A stretch of 64,000 nucleotides of DNA from CAIYZT01 sp052387855 (GTDB lineage: Bacteria; Pseudomonadota; Alphaproteobacteria; Rhodobacterales; Rhodobacteraceae): the NCBI GenBank assembly GCA_052387855.1, contig JBQTIT010000051.1, positions 1-64,000 of the forward strand, read 5' to 3'. The notes below the pieces were generated by a model. That model was given only the letters and a program-made list of their open reading frames with translations. It was not told the origin of the DNA and searched no databases. A program made the position numbers and the translations under genes. Shown one piece after another: positions 9,962 to 18,164 of this stretch (the stretch's first letter is position 1; each line of letters opens with the position of its first letter).

Positions 9962-10984
9962 ATGGACTTCATTCACAAGATCATCGCAGAGCGCCGCGCC
10001 GCCCGCATGACCCCGCCAGGCCTCCCTGCGGATGAGCCCGAGGCGGGCCTGGCCGACTGGGCGGCTGGGCAGGGCAGCGACAGCGATCTGCCCCGCCCGC
10101 AGGCGCGCCCGCCGCAGGCGCTGGTCGCGCCGGCCTGGACCAATCCCAACGCCGCCGACCTGCCGCCGCTGCTCTTGACCCCGCAGGAGCGGCTGGACCC
10201 CGCGCCGCCGCGCTCTGCGCTGCCGGCCGCCGTCGCCGCGCCGGTCCGTGTCCCCGATCCCACCCCAGCCTCCGCCGCCCGGCTGCCCGCGCCGCCGCCC
10301 GCCTGGGACCACCCGCTGCCCCTGCGCGCCGCGCCGCCGCCCATGGCCGTCGCCGCGCCTGAGCCGCTGTTTGACGACGAGGCCGCGTTTGCCCCGTCGC
10401 CGGCCGCCGCGGCCTTTGCCCCGCCGCCGCGCGCGGACGAGGTGCTGACTGCCGCCGCCCGCGCGGCGCGCCGCCCGACCGGGGTCCTGAACGATGCCGG
10501 CGTGCAGATGCCGCCGCCCGCCGCCGGGCGCGGGGCGTCGCTGTCGGGCCATGTCAAGACGCGCATGCTGGGCTTTGACCCCGAAACGCTGGGACTGTCC
10601 GATCCCTTCACCGGCCAGACGGCCCCTGCGGCGGGCCGCTTTCCGGTGGGCTGGATGGTGGTGGTCGGCGGCCCCGGTCTGGGCAGCGCCTTCATGCTGC
10701 GGGACGGGGTGGCGCGGATCGGCCGGGGCGAGGATCAGGAGGTTTCGCTGAACTTCGGCGACAACGCCATCTCGCGCGACAACCATGTCTCGGTCGCCTT
10801 CGATGCCGAGCAAAAGGCGTTCTACGTCGGGCAGAGCGGCCGCAGCAACATCGCGCGGCTGAACGAGCGCCCGCTCCTGAGCACCGAGCGGCTGACCTCG
10901 GGCGACCAGATCCGGATCGGCGAGACGACGCTGCGCTTTGCCGCCCTTTGCGGCGAGGACTTCGCCTGGTCGGAAAGAGCCTGA
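9962..10984 (+). CDS. FHA-domain protein with long Pro/Ala-rich linker
   Basis: Phosphothreonine-binding adaptor, 340 aa. The N-terminal ~30 residues (MDFIHKIIAERRAARM) form a short charged helix. Residues ~35-200 are an Ala/Pro-rich linker, probably disordered. The C-terminal ~115 residues are an FHA domain: GWMVVVGGPGLGSAFML, then RIGRGEDQEVSLNFGD with the GR arginine, AISRDNHVSV with the Ser and His of the phosphopeptide pocket, and a later Asn in ARLNERPL. The start at 9962 follows GAAGGAG; a longer upstream frame overlaps the kinase gene and is unlikely. It ends 7 bp before the PP2C start. It likely recruits proteins phosphorylated by the preceding kinase. Confidence 0.92.
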   Translation: MDFIHKIIAERRAARMTPPGLPADEPEAGLADWAAGQGSDSDLPRPQARPPQALVAPAWTNPNAADLPPLLLTPQERLDPAPPRSALPAAVAAPVRVPDPTPASAARLPAPPPAWDHPLPLRAAPPPMAVAAPEPLFDDEAAFAPSPAAAAFAPPPRADEVLTAAARAARRPTGVLNDAGVQMPPPAAGRGASLSGHVKTRMLGFDPETLGLSDPFTGQTAPAAGRFPVGWMVVVGGPGLGSAFMLRDGVARIGRGEDQEVSLNFGDNAISRDNHVSVAFDAEQKAFYVGQSGRSNIARLNERPLLSTERLTSGDQIRIGETTLRFAALCGEDFAWSERA

Positions 10985-10991
10985 GCGCCGC

Positions 10992-11928
10992 ATGATGTTG
11001 GATCAGGCGCTTTCCCCCCGCTACGATGTCGCCAGCCTGGCCGCGATCGGCCGGCGCGAGGTGCAGGAAGATGCGATAGAGGCGCATTTTCCGGCCGGCG
11101 CCGGGGCGGGGTTTGTGGTTCTGGCCGACGGGATGGGGGGGGCATTCGGCGGGCGACGTGGCCAGCCGGATCGTGGTCTCGGCCGTCAGCGAGGAGATGC
11201 GGGACCTGATCGGGCATCCCGAGCGTCTGGAACGCAACATCGGCCCGGCCCTGCGCGGTGCGGCGGACGCGGCGAACCGTCAGGTGCGCACCCAGGCCCA
11301 GCAGCGCCCCGACCAGCGCGGCATGGGCGCGACCCTGGTGGCCACGGTGATCCTGGGCAACCGGCTTTACTGGATCTCGGTCGGCGACTCGCCGCTGTTC
11401 CTGTTGCGCGGCGACCGGCTGCGGCGCCTGAACGTCGATCACTCCATGGCCCGCCTGCTTGACGCGCAGGTCCGCAGCGGCGCGATCAGCCGCGACCAGG
11501 CCGACCGCGACCCCGACCGGCATTGCCTGACCTCGGTTTTGTTCGGCCATCCCGTGCCCGAGATCGACTGCCGCGAAAGCCCGCTTGAGCTGGGCCAGGG
11601 CGATGTCCTTCTGGCGGCGAGCGACGGCATCCTGGCGCTGGGCGAGGCGGGCATCGCCGCGACGCTGTGGCGTTTGCGCGACCAGCCCAGCGCCGAGATC
11701 GGCGCGCGCCTGATGCAGCAGATCGCGGAAAAGGACGATCCGGAGCAGGACAATGTCACCCTCTGCGTGGTCAGGATCGCCCGGCCCGAAGCCGCCGCAC
11801 GGCGGGCCGAGATCGTGGCGGCGCGCGCGCTGGCACACCGGGTCGGCGCGGCGCCCGCGCCGGTGGCCCCCGCCCCCCAGGGCGCCTTTGCCCCGGCGGT
11901 CCGCGTCTTTTGCAGAAACGAGGGGTGA
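10992..11928 (+). CDS. PP2C-type serine/threonine phosphatase, frameshifted in a G8 tract
   Basis: Metal-dependent protein phosphatase that would reverse the kinase reaction. The N-terminal part reads RYDVASLAAIGRREVQEDA, then VVLADGMGG. The match continues in the next frame as GHSAGDVASRIVVSAV and on to GDSPLFLLR, ASDGILALGE and the metal-site QDNVTLCVV. The break lies in eight consecutive G (11135-11142) inside the DGMGGH metal motif; seven G would restore one frame of about 311 codons. Sequencing/assembly error in the homopolymer is the likeliest cause; a real inactivating or phase-variable tract is possible. The C-terminal ~45 residues are an Ala/Pro tail. Start ATG 10992 (or 10995). Confidence 0.88.
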
Positions 11929-11932
11929 TCCC

Positions 11933-13135
11933 ATGGCCACGGCAGAACAGGTCATGCACCACCTGCACCGCGCGCTGAAAGAGGGCGCGTTGCCGCCGCA
12001 GGGCCGCAAGATCGGCGCGCAGTTGATGGCGCAGTTGCAGCGCCCCGCGCGGATCGCGGTGATCGGCCTGCCCGGCGCCGGCAAGTCGCGGCTGATCAAC
12101 CTGCTGATCGGCGCCGACCTGATGCCCGATTACGGCGCCCTGCCCGTGGTCGAGCTTGCCCATGGCCCGGCGCCGCGCACCCAGTTCACCCTGGCCGACG
12201 GCACCATCGCCCAGCGCGAGGGGCTGGCGGGCGCGGCCGAGGTTCCGCCCGGAACGCAGCGCGTCTCGGTCCTGCTGTGCCACGCGGCGCTGCGGGGCCG
12301 CAGCTTTGCCGAGATCAACCTTGCCGGCGCGTCCGGCGCCCAGAGCGCGGCCCTGGACTGGATGGCAAGCCGCGCCGACCTTGCCCTGTGGTGCAGCACC
12401 GGCTTTGACGAGCGCGAGCGCGCCCTGTGGTCGGCCGTGCCGGAGCGGCTGAAGGACAACAGCTTTCTGGCGCTGACCCGCGCCGACCGGCTGTTCATGC
12501 GGGGCGAGCTGGACGCGCAGCTTGCCCGCCTGGCCCCGGTCGTCGCCGACGAATTCCGCGCGCTCTTTGCCGTGGCGACGCTTCAGGCCGCCGCTGCCCG
12601 TCCGGGCGGGGTGGTCCGCGATGCGCGGCTCTGGCGCTCCAGCGGCGGGATGGCGTTGACCCTTGGCATCGAGGCGCAGCTTGCGCAGGCGCGCGCGGCC
12701 GATCTGGACCACGCCAGCCTGCTGCTGGAGCGGTTCAAGGCGCCGCTGGGGCCCGCGCCGCGCGCCGATCTGGCCCTGGCCGGCGGTCCGGGCATGGCGC
12801 CGGCGGCCGGGGACCGGGCAGAGGCGGTGATCCGGCAGGCGCTTGCGGCCTTGCGCGGCTGCGCCCAGGACCTGATCGCCGCCGGCGGCACCGCACGCGC
12901 CGACGCGCGCGAGCGCATCCTTGACCGCTGCGGCGCCGCAGCCGGCGAGCTTGTCAGGCTGCTGGGCGACCAGGGGGCGGCGCCGGGCGCGCTCGACCCC
13001 CTGCGCCGCGACATCGCCGAGGGCGAGCGGATGCTGGCCGGGCTGCGGCTTGAGCGGGGCGAGACCGTGCTGGAGGACAGCCTGACGCTGCTCTTGCAGA
13101 TGAAAAAGGACCTTGGCGAAAGGATCGCGGGATGA
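11933..13135 (+). CDS. P-loop GTPase of the dynamin/Era-like superfamily (GTPase 1)
   Basis: Predicted GTPase, 400 aa, starting 4 bp after the phosphatase stop. Walker A/G1 is GLPGAGKS at residues 45-52, preceded by the beta strand RIAVIGLPG. A G4-like TRAD at ~182-185 follows FLALT (usual motif NKxD/TKxD). No clean DxxG is visible; ADLALWCSTGFD may replace it. The C-terminal half is helical and Ala-rich, ending with a predicted coiled stretch (MLAGLRLERGETVLEDSLTL). I cannot name a subfamily. The tight spacing and operon position mark it as a partner of the dynamin-like protein downstream. Confidence 0.72.
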   Translation: MATAEQVMHHLHRALKEGALPPQGRKIGAQLMAQLQRPARIAVIGLPGAGKSRLINLLIGADLMPDYGALPVVELAHGPAPRTQFTLADGTIAQREGLAGAAEVPPGTQRVSVLLCHAALRGRSFAEINLAGASGAQSAALDWMASRADLALWCSTGFDERERALWSAVPERLKDNSFLALTRADRLFMRGELDAQLARLAPVVADEFRALFAVATLQAAAARPGGVVRDARLWRSSGGMALTLGIEAQLAQARAADLDHASLLLERFKAPLGPAPRADLALAGGPGMAPAAGDRAEAVIRQALAALRGCAQDLIAAGGTARADARERILDRCGAAAGELVRLLGDQGAAPGALDPLRRDIAEGERMLAGLRLERGETVLEDSLTLLLQMKKDLGERIAG

Positions 13136-13208
13136 TCCGCCGGCCCCTCTGCACGCTGCGCCGCGCGGCCCTTGTCCGGCCGCCGACCGGTCCGCGCGGG
13201 GGGCCGGC

Positions 13209-15293
13209 ATGACCTATGTTCCCCAGGACCTGCGCGCCGAGGCCATTGGCCCGGCGGGCGGCCTTGGGGCCGGGCCAGAGCCGCTGGCCGATTTCGCCGC
13301 CCTGCAAACGCGCCTGCGCGCGGCGCTGCACACGCTCCAGCGCCTTGCCGGCGGGACCGTGCAGCCCGCCGCCGAACGGCTTTTGCAAGAGCTGGCGACG
13401 TTCGAGCCGGCGGTGACGGTTCTGGGGCAGGTGAAATCGGGCAAGACCCTGCTGGTCAATGCCCTGGCCGGTTGGCCCGACCTCTTGCCGACGGATGTCA
13501 ATCCCTGGACCTCGGTCGTCACCGCGCTGCATCTGGCGCCGGGGCCGGAGCGGGACAAGGTCGGCGCCCGGTTCCATCTGATGCGCCCCGAAGAGTGGGA
13601 CCGGCTCCTGTCCCGGGGCGGGCGGTTGGGCGAGCTTGCGCAGCGCGCCGATGCCGCGTCAGAGCTTGAGGCGATCCGCGCCCAGATCGAGGCCATGCGC
13701 GAGAAATCGCGTCGGCGTCTGGGCAAGAGGTTCGAGCTGCTCCTGGGTCAGGTCCATGAATACGGCCAGTTCGACAGCGCGCTTCTGGAGCGATACATCT
13801 GCCTCGGCGATGATTTCGCGGCGCCCGAAACGGCGGCCGAGGATCCGGGCAAGCAGGGCTGGTTCGCCGACATCACCCGCTCGGCCGAGCTTTACCTGCG
13901 CGCGCCTTCGGTCGCGGTGCCGATCTGCCTGCGCGACACGCCGGGGGTCAACGACACCTTCCTGATGCGCGAGCAGGTGACGATCGGCGCTTTGCGTGAC
14001 GCAAGGGTCTGCGTGGTCGTGCTGTCCGCGCAGCAAGCGCTCAGCGCGACCGACCTTGGCCTGCTGCGCCTGATCGCCACGCTGAGCGCGCGCGATGTCA
14101 TCCTGTTCGTCAACCGCATCGACGAGCTTTCCGATCCGGCCGCCCAGGTGCCCCAGATCGAGGCGCAGGTTCGCCAGACCCTGGCGCGGCACAATGGCCC
14201 GGCGGGGGCCGAGATCGTCTTTGGCAGCGCCCTGTGGGCCACAAAGGCGCTTGCCGGCGCGGTCGGCGATCTGCCGCAGGCCAGTGGCGGGGCGCTGGTC
14301 AACTGGGCCGAGGCGGCGCTGGCCGAGCCGGACCAGACGCCCGAGCCGGCCGAGATGGTCTGGCACCTGTCCGGACTGCCGGCCCTGCACCGCGCGATCT
14401 CGCGGCGGATGGTCACCGTGCTGGGCCGGCCGCACCTGCTGCGCGTCGCTTCGGCGGCGGTGACGCTGGCCGGCGGGATCAAGGCGGCATCGGTGGTTCA
14501 GGTGGGCGAAGGGGCGGGACGGCCGGCGCCGGCCGCGCCCGCCGATCACGGCGCGATCGCTGGCGCCTTTGACGCCCTGCGCGCCAGCCATGCGGCGGCG
14601 CTTTCGGCGGCGCTCGCCGATGCCGCCGCCGCCCATCAGGACCGCATCCAGCGCGCCCATGCCGGCTTTCTGGACCGCGCCACCCAGTCGCTGCTGCGCC
14701 ATCTGGAACAGCATGGCGACAAGGCGCTGTGGAGCTGCGATCCCAACGGGCTGCGGATCCTGCTCAAGTCGGCCCATGCGGTCTATGCCAGCCGCGCCGC
14801 CGCCATCGCGGGCCGGGCCTACAAGGCGGCGGTCGAGGATGTGGCGGGCCTGCTTTTCGACAGCTTCGGCGATGCCGCCGGCGAGATCGAACTGGCGCTG
14901 CCCGAGGTGCCCGAGGCCCCGGCGCCGGTCGCGCTGGCCCAGACGATCATCCTGGATTTCAACGATGGCTGGTGGGCGTCGTGGTGGCGGCGCGCCCGGG
15001 GGTACCGCGCCTTTTCCGACCGCTTCGCGCGCATGATCGCCGATGAGACGGCCGAGTTCATCGCCCTGTTCGGCTCTGACCCGCCGCGCCATTACGGCGC
15101 GCAGCTCATGGCGGTGCTGGGCGACATTCTGGGCCAGGGACAGCAGATCGCCGCCGCCATCGCCGGTGAGCGCGGCAAGGATGCGCCGGGCAGCCTGTCC
15201 GGCTCCCAGGGCCACCGCCGGCAGATCGAGGCGCTGCTGGACGATCTGCGCGGCATCGTGCGGCTGTGCGATGTCCGGGACGCTGCGCCATGA
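13209..15293 (+). CDS. Bacterial dynamin-like GTPase (GTPase 2)
   Basis: Large GTPase, 694 aa, with a dynamin-type GTPase domain at residues ~60-390. G1 is GQVKSGKT (73-80), G2 a Thr in DVNPWTSVVTAL, G3 DTPGVND (243-249) and G4 NRID (302-305). The rest is long helices, as in bacterial dynamin-like proteins of 600-700 aa that remodel membranes. Near residues 580-600 is a Trp/Arg-rich segment (DGWWASWWRRARGYRAF), a good candidate for a membrane-inserting paddle, since no true transmembrane helix is seen. The start at 13209 overlaps the stop of a possible 26-codon leader (13132-13212) as ATGA. The following GTPase gene overlaps its stop by 4 bp. Confidence 0.85.
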   Translation: MTYVPQDLRAEAIGPAGGLGAGPEPLADFAALQTRLRAALHTLQRLAGGTVQPAAERLLQELATFEPAVTVLGQVKSGKTLLVNALAGWPDLLPTDVNPWTSVVTALHLAPGPERDKVGARFHLMRPEEWDRLLSRGGRLGELAQRADAASELEAIRAQIEAMREKSRRRLGKRFELLLGQVHEYGQFDSALLERYICLGDDFAAPETAAEDPGKQGWFADITRSAELYLRAPSVAVPICLRDTPGVNDTFLMREQVTIGALRDARVCVVVLSAQQALSATDLGLLRLIATLSARDVILFVNRIDELSDPAAQVPQIEAQVRQTLARHNGPAGAEIVFGSALWATKALAGAVGDLPQASGGALVNWAEAALAEPDQTPEPAEMVWHLSGLPALHRAISRRMVTVLGRPHLLRVASAAVTLAGGIKAASVVQVGEGAGRPAPAAPADHGAIAGAFDALRASHAAALSAALADAAAAHQDRIQRAHAGFLDRATQSLLRHLEQHGDKALWSCDPNGLRILLKSAHAVYASRAAAIAGRAYKAAVEDVAGLLFDSFGDAAGEIELALPEVPEAPAPVALAQTIILDFNDGWWASWWRRARGYRAFSDRFARMIADETAEFIALFGSDPPRHYGAQLMAVLGDILGQGQQIAAAIAGERGKDAPGSLSGSQGHRRQIEALLDDLRGIVRLCDVRDAAP

Positions 15294-16114
15294 CCCCGCC
15301 GCCCGGACCGGACCGCGCCGCCGGCGCCAGACCGCGCCTGGTGCTGATGGGCGAATTCAGCTCGGGCAAGAGCACGCTGGCCAACATCCTGCTGGGCGGG
15401 CCGTTCCTGCCGATGCAGGTCACCGCCACGCGGCTGCCGCCGGTCTATGTCTCGTACGGCGCGCCGTCGGCGCTTGCCGTGGGGCAGGGGGGAGAGACCC
15501 GCGCGATCGACCCCTTTGATCTGGGCGCCCCGTGGTGGGGCGGGGTTTCTGCCCTGCATGTGACCCTGCAGGCCGAGCTTTTGCAGCTTTGCGATCTGGT
15601 GGACCTGCCCGGCATATCCGACCCCGACCTTCCCGAGGGCGCCTGGGACGGCATCCTTGGCGGCGCCGACATCGTGCTGTGGTGCACCCACGCGACCCAG
15701 GCCTGGCGCCAGTCCGAGGCCGCGATGTGGGAGCGGCTGCGCGGCGCGACATCCGGGCGCGATGTGCTGGTGGTGACGCAGATCGACAAGCTGCAAGCCC
15801 CGCGCGACCGCGCGCGCGTGCTGGCCCGGGTGGCGGCCGAGACCGCCGGCCGTTTCGCCGCTGTCCATCCCGTCGCGCTCTTGCAGGCGCTGGGCGCCGG
15901 TGGGGACGAGGCGCTCTGGCGCGCGAGCGGGGTGCAGGGCCTGATCGAGGGGCTGATCGAGACGCTTCTGGCACAAGAGCCCGCGCCGCCGGCCCCCGTG
16001 GCGGCCGCGCCCGCCCCCGGTCCGGCCCGGGCCCCGGTGCGTCCGGTTCGCGTCCAGCGCCCGGTGGCCGCCAGCGGCGCGGCCGTTCCGGCCGACCGCG
16101 AGGGGCGGGCCTGA
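15290..16114 (+). CDS. Dynamin-like small GTPase (GTPase 3)
   Basis: GTPase of 274 aa holding little more than the GTPase domain. G1 is GEFSSGKS (21-28), a typical bacterial dynamin sequence; G3 is DLPGISD (105-111); G4 is TQID (163-166). The C-terminal ~45 residues are a Pro/Ala/Arg tail (APAPGPARAPVRPVRV) and probably disordered. The start ATG at 15290 overlaps the TGA of the 694-aa dynamin gene, implying translational coupling and possibly a heteromer, as seen for paired bacterial dynamins. It ends 1 bp before the next ATG. Confidence 0.82.
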   Translation: MTPPPGPDRAAGARPRLVLMGEFSSGKSTLANILLGGPFLPMQVTATRLPPVYVSYGAPSALAVGQGGETRAIDPFDLGAPWWGGVSALHVTLQAELLQLCDLVDLPGISDPDLPEGAWDGILGGADIVLWCTHATQAWRQSEAAMWERLRGATSGRDVLVVTQIDKLQAPRDRARVLARVAAETAGRFAAVHPVALLQALGAGGDEALWRASGVQGLIEGLIETLLAQEPAPPAPVAAAPAPGPARAPVRPVRVQRPVAASGAAVPADREGRA

Positions 16115-16115
16115 G

Positions 16116-16496
16116 ATGCGCATATCAGAGGCATTTCAGGCGGCACTCGCCGCAACGCCGGGGGTCGATCTGCTGAGCTATGACGATCTGTCCTCGGGTC
16201 TGGCGCTGACGGCCTGCGGGCGCGGTTCCTGCGGGCGCGAAGAGCTTGACCGTCTGGCCGCAAGGGCCGTGGAAGGCTTCGCGCTGGTGGCCGGCACGCC
16301 GCTGCCCCCGGGCGTTGACGCCGGGGCCTTTGGCTCTTGCCTGATCGGGTTCGGCCCGGGCGGGGCAGAGGTCTACGCCCGCAGCCCCGCCGCTCCGGGT
16401 GAAGCGGTCAGCGCCCGCTGCGTCCCGGGCACGCCGCTCTTGCCCTCGGTTCGGGCGGTGCTGGGGCTGGCCTTTCGCCTGGCGGAGGGGGAATGA
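16116..16496 (+). CDS. Small unrecognised protein of the kinase-GTPase operon
   Basis: 126 aa, no family recognised with certainty. There is no signal peptide or transmembrane helix. The pattern LLSYDDLSSGLALTACGRG, then an Ala-rich helix (ELDRLAARAVEGFALVAG), then a strand-like GSCLIGFGPGGAEVYARS, resembles the size and layout of roadblock/LC7 proteins (MglB type) that act on small GTPases. That reading is speculative. It has three Cys, two close together (CGRGSC). Its ATG lies 1 bp after GTPase 3 and its stop overlaps the next gene by 4 bp, so it is firmly part of the operon. Confidence 0.6.
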   Translation: MRISEAFQAALAATPGVDLLSYDDLSSGLALTACGRGSCGREELDRLAARAVEGFALVAGTPLPPGVDAGAFGSCLIGFGPGGAEVYARSPAAPGEAVSARCVPGTPLLPSVRAVLGLAFRLAEGE

Positions 16497-17233
16497 GAGC
16501 GGCCGGCACCTTTACCCGGGCGCTGCGCCTGCCCGCCGGGGGCCGCGCCGACGCGCTGCTTGCGCTGCTGGCTGGAGAGGGCGCCGCCGAGGGCCATCTG
16601 CTGCCGCCCGATCCCACCGCCCGCCTGGCCCGGATCACGCGCGAGATCGACGAGACCGCGCTGCCCCGGGCCTTGCTGCTGCGGACGGGCGCGGTCGAGA
16701 TCGGCCGCATCGCGGTGGCGCGCCGGCGGGTGGGGGCGGTCACGCTGCCCGGCCTGCCCGACGAGCCGCCGACCGCGCGCAGCCTGGCCGCGCGTCTGGC
16801 CCGGATCGCCGCCGAGCCGGGGGCCATCGCGCTGACGGTCCTGCGCGCCGCGGCCGACCCGCTCGCGACCGGAACCGGCTGCCCGGTTGCCGATCTGCGC
16901 GCGGCGCTGGCCAGCACGGCGAGCCACGGCAGCCTTGAGCGGCTGACTGCGCGGCTCCTGTCCCGCGACGCCGCCCGCCTGACCTGGGCCGGGCAGGACG
17001 TCGCGGCGCAGTTTTCCGGCGCCGCGGAGTGGCGACCGGCGCTGATGCACCTGTCCGCGGCCTTTCGCACCGCGCCCTGGCGCGGGCCGGGAGCCGAAGG
17101 GATGGCCATTCCGCTGTCGGGCCAACAGGTCGTGATCCTGGCCCGGCAGGACCGCCAGGGGCTGGCGGCGGTGCTGCCGCTGGTTTTTGGCCTTGACGCC
17201 ATCGGCGCCTGGCTGCGCGGTGAAGCGTCCTGA
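16493..17233 (+). CDS. Unrecognised protein, last gene of the kinase-GTPase operon
   Basis: 246 aa; I do not recognise the family. Composition is Ala/Leu/Arg-rich, predicted soluble and mostly helical, with strand-like segments ALPRALLLRTGAVEIGRIAV and GMAIPLSGQQVVILAR. No nucleotide-binding motif, signal peptide or membrane helix is visible. It starts in a 4-bp overlap (ATGA) with the preceding gene and ends just before the palindromic repeat cluster, which probably closes the operon. Codon use (strong GC at third positions) matches its neighbours, supporting it as real. Confidence 0.6.
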   Translation: MRAAGTFTRALRLPAGGRADALLALLAGEGAAEGHLLPPDPTARLARITREIDETALPRALLLRTGAVEIGRIAVARRRVGAVTLPGLPDEPPTARSLAARLARIAAEPGAIALTVLRAAADPLATGTGCPVADLRAALASTASHGSLERLTARLLSRDAARLTWAGQDVAAQFSGAAEWRPALMHLSAAFRTAPWRGPGAEGMAIPLSGQQVVILARQDRQGLAAVLPLVFGLDAIGAWLRGEAS

Positions 17234-17273
17234 CACTGTTTCCCGGGCAGAGGCCCCCCCGGCCCCCCCAAAC

Positions 17274-18147
17274 CCCACCCCGGGCCTGACCCGGGGCCCC
17301 GGATCAAGTCCGGGGCGGGGAGAGGGAAGGGAGCCCACCGCAGCGGTTGGCCTTGCCCGGGTTGGGGTCTGCTTCCCGGGGCATCACCAGCCAGGACCGG
17401 CGCAGCCCGTTCCCCCCAGTCCCCGCCCCGGGCCTGACCCGGGGCCCCGGATCAAGTCCGGGGCGGGGTGTGGGAAGGGGGGAGCTCGCAGCGGTTGGCC
17501 TTGTCCGGGTTGTGGTCTGCTTCCCGGATACCGGCTGCCCGTTCCCCCAAACCCCGCCCCGGGCCTGCCCCGGGGCCCCGGATCAAGTCCTGGGCGGGGA
17601 GCGGTAAGGGGGCTTTCGCTGCGGAGGGTCGCGATTGTGGTCCGGGCGCCGCGCGAATTCTGGGTGAGCCGGCGGCGACCATTCGCCCACTGTCCCGCCC
17701 CGGGCCTGACCCGGGGCCCCGGATCGGGTCCGGGGCGGGGTCCGGAAGGGGGGCTTTCGCTGTGGAGGACCCCGGTCGTGGTCCAGTCGCGGCGCGAGGG
17801 CTGGGCGGACCGGCGGCGCCTTTTCCCCCCGTCCCCGCCCCGGGCCTGCCCCGGGGCCCCGGTTCAAGTCCGGGGCGGGGTGTGGGAAGGGGGGCGCTCG
17901 CAGCGGTTGGCCTTGTCCGGGTTGTGGTCTGCTTCCCGGATACCGGCTGCCCGTTCCCCCAAACCCCGCCCCGGGCCTGACCCGGGGCCCCGGATCAAGT
18001 CCGGGGCGGGGTTCAGGAAGGGGCCCATCGTTGCGTCCAGCGACGACTGAATTGAGGTCCCCCCCCGGGGCATCGCCAGCCCGGACGGGCGCCGCCCGAT
18101 CCCCCCAAAACCCAGACCCCGGGGCCCCGGATCAAGGCCGGGGCGGG
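17274..18147. repeat. Cluster of seven GC-rich palindromic repeats with ~155-bp direct repeats
   Basis: This stretch of over 900 bp contains no gene. Seven copies of a REP-like palindrome (CCCCGGGCCTGACCCGGGG, then CCCCGGATCAAGTCCGGGG) occur at about 17276-17320, 17421-17469, 17552-17600, 17694-17741, 17831-17881, 17963-18011 and, as a right half only, 18115-18147. The segments between them also repeat: 17445-17599 and 17857-18011 are near-identical direct repeats including CGGTTGGCCTTGTCCGGG and GGATACCGGCTGCCCG. Each palindrome can form a long hairpin and may terminate the upstream operon. The right end abuts the 3' end of the minus-strand gene at 18165. Open frames here are by-products of the repeat. 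Confidence 0.85.
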
Positions 18148-18164
18148 GATCGGGCGGCGGGCGG

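Noticed and set aside
13132..13212. 26-codon leader ORF (MIRRPLCTLRRAALV...) overlapping the dynamin start by ATGA
   Set aside because: The overlap is suggestive of coupling, but the peptide has no recognisable feature or clear ribosome site, so it is not listed as a gene.
17187..18073. Open frames encoding Pro/Arg/Gly-rich proteins across the palindrome cluster
   Set aside because: Composition is that of the CCCGGG palindromes read in frame; there is no ribosome site or family similarity.
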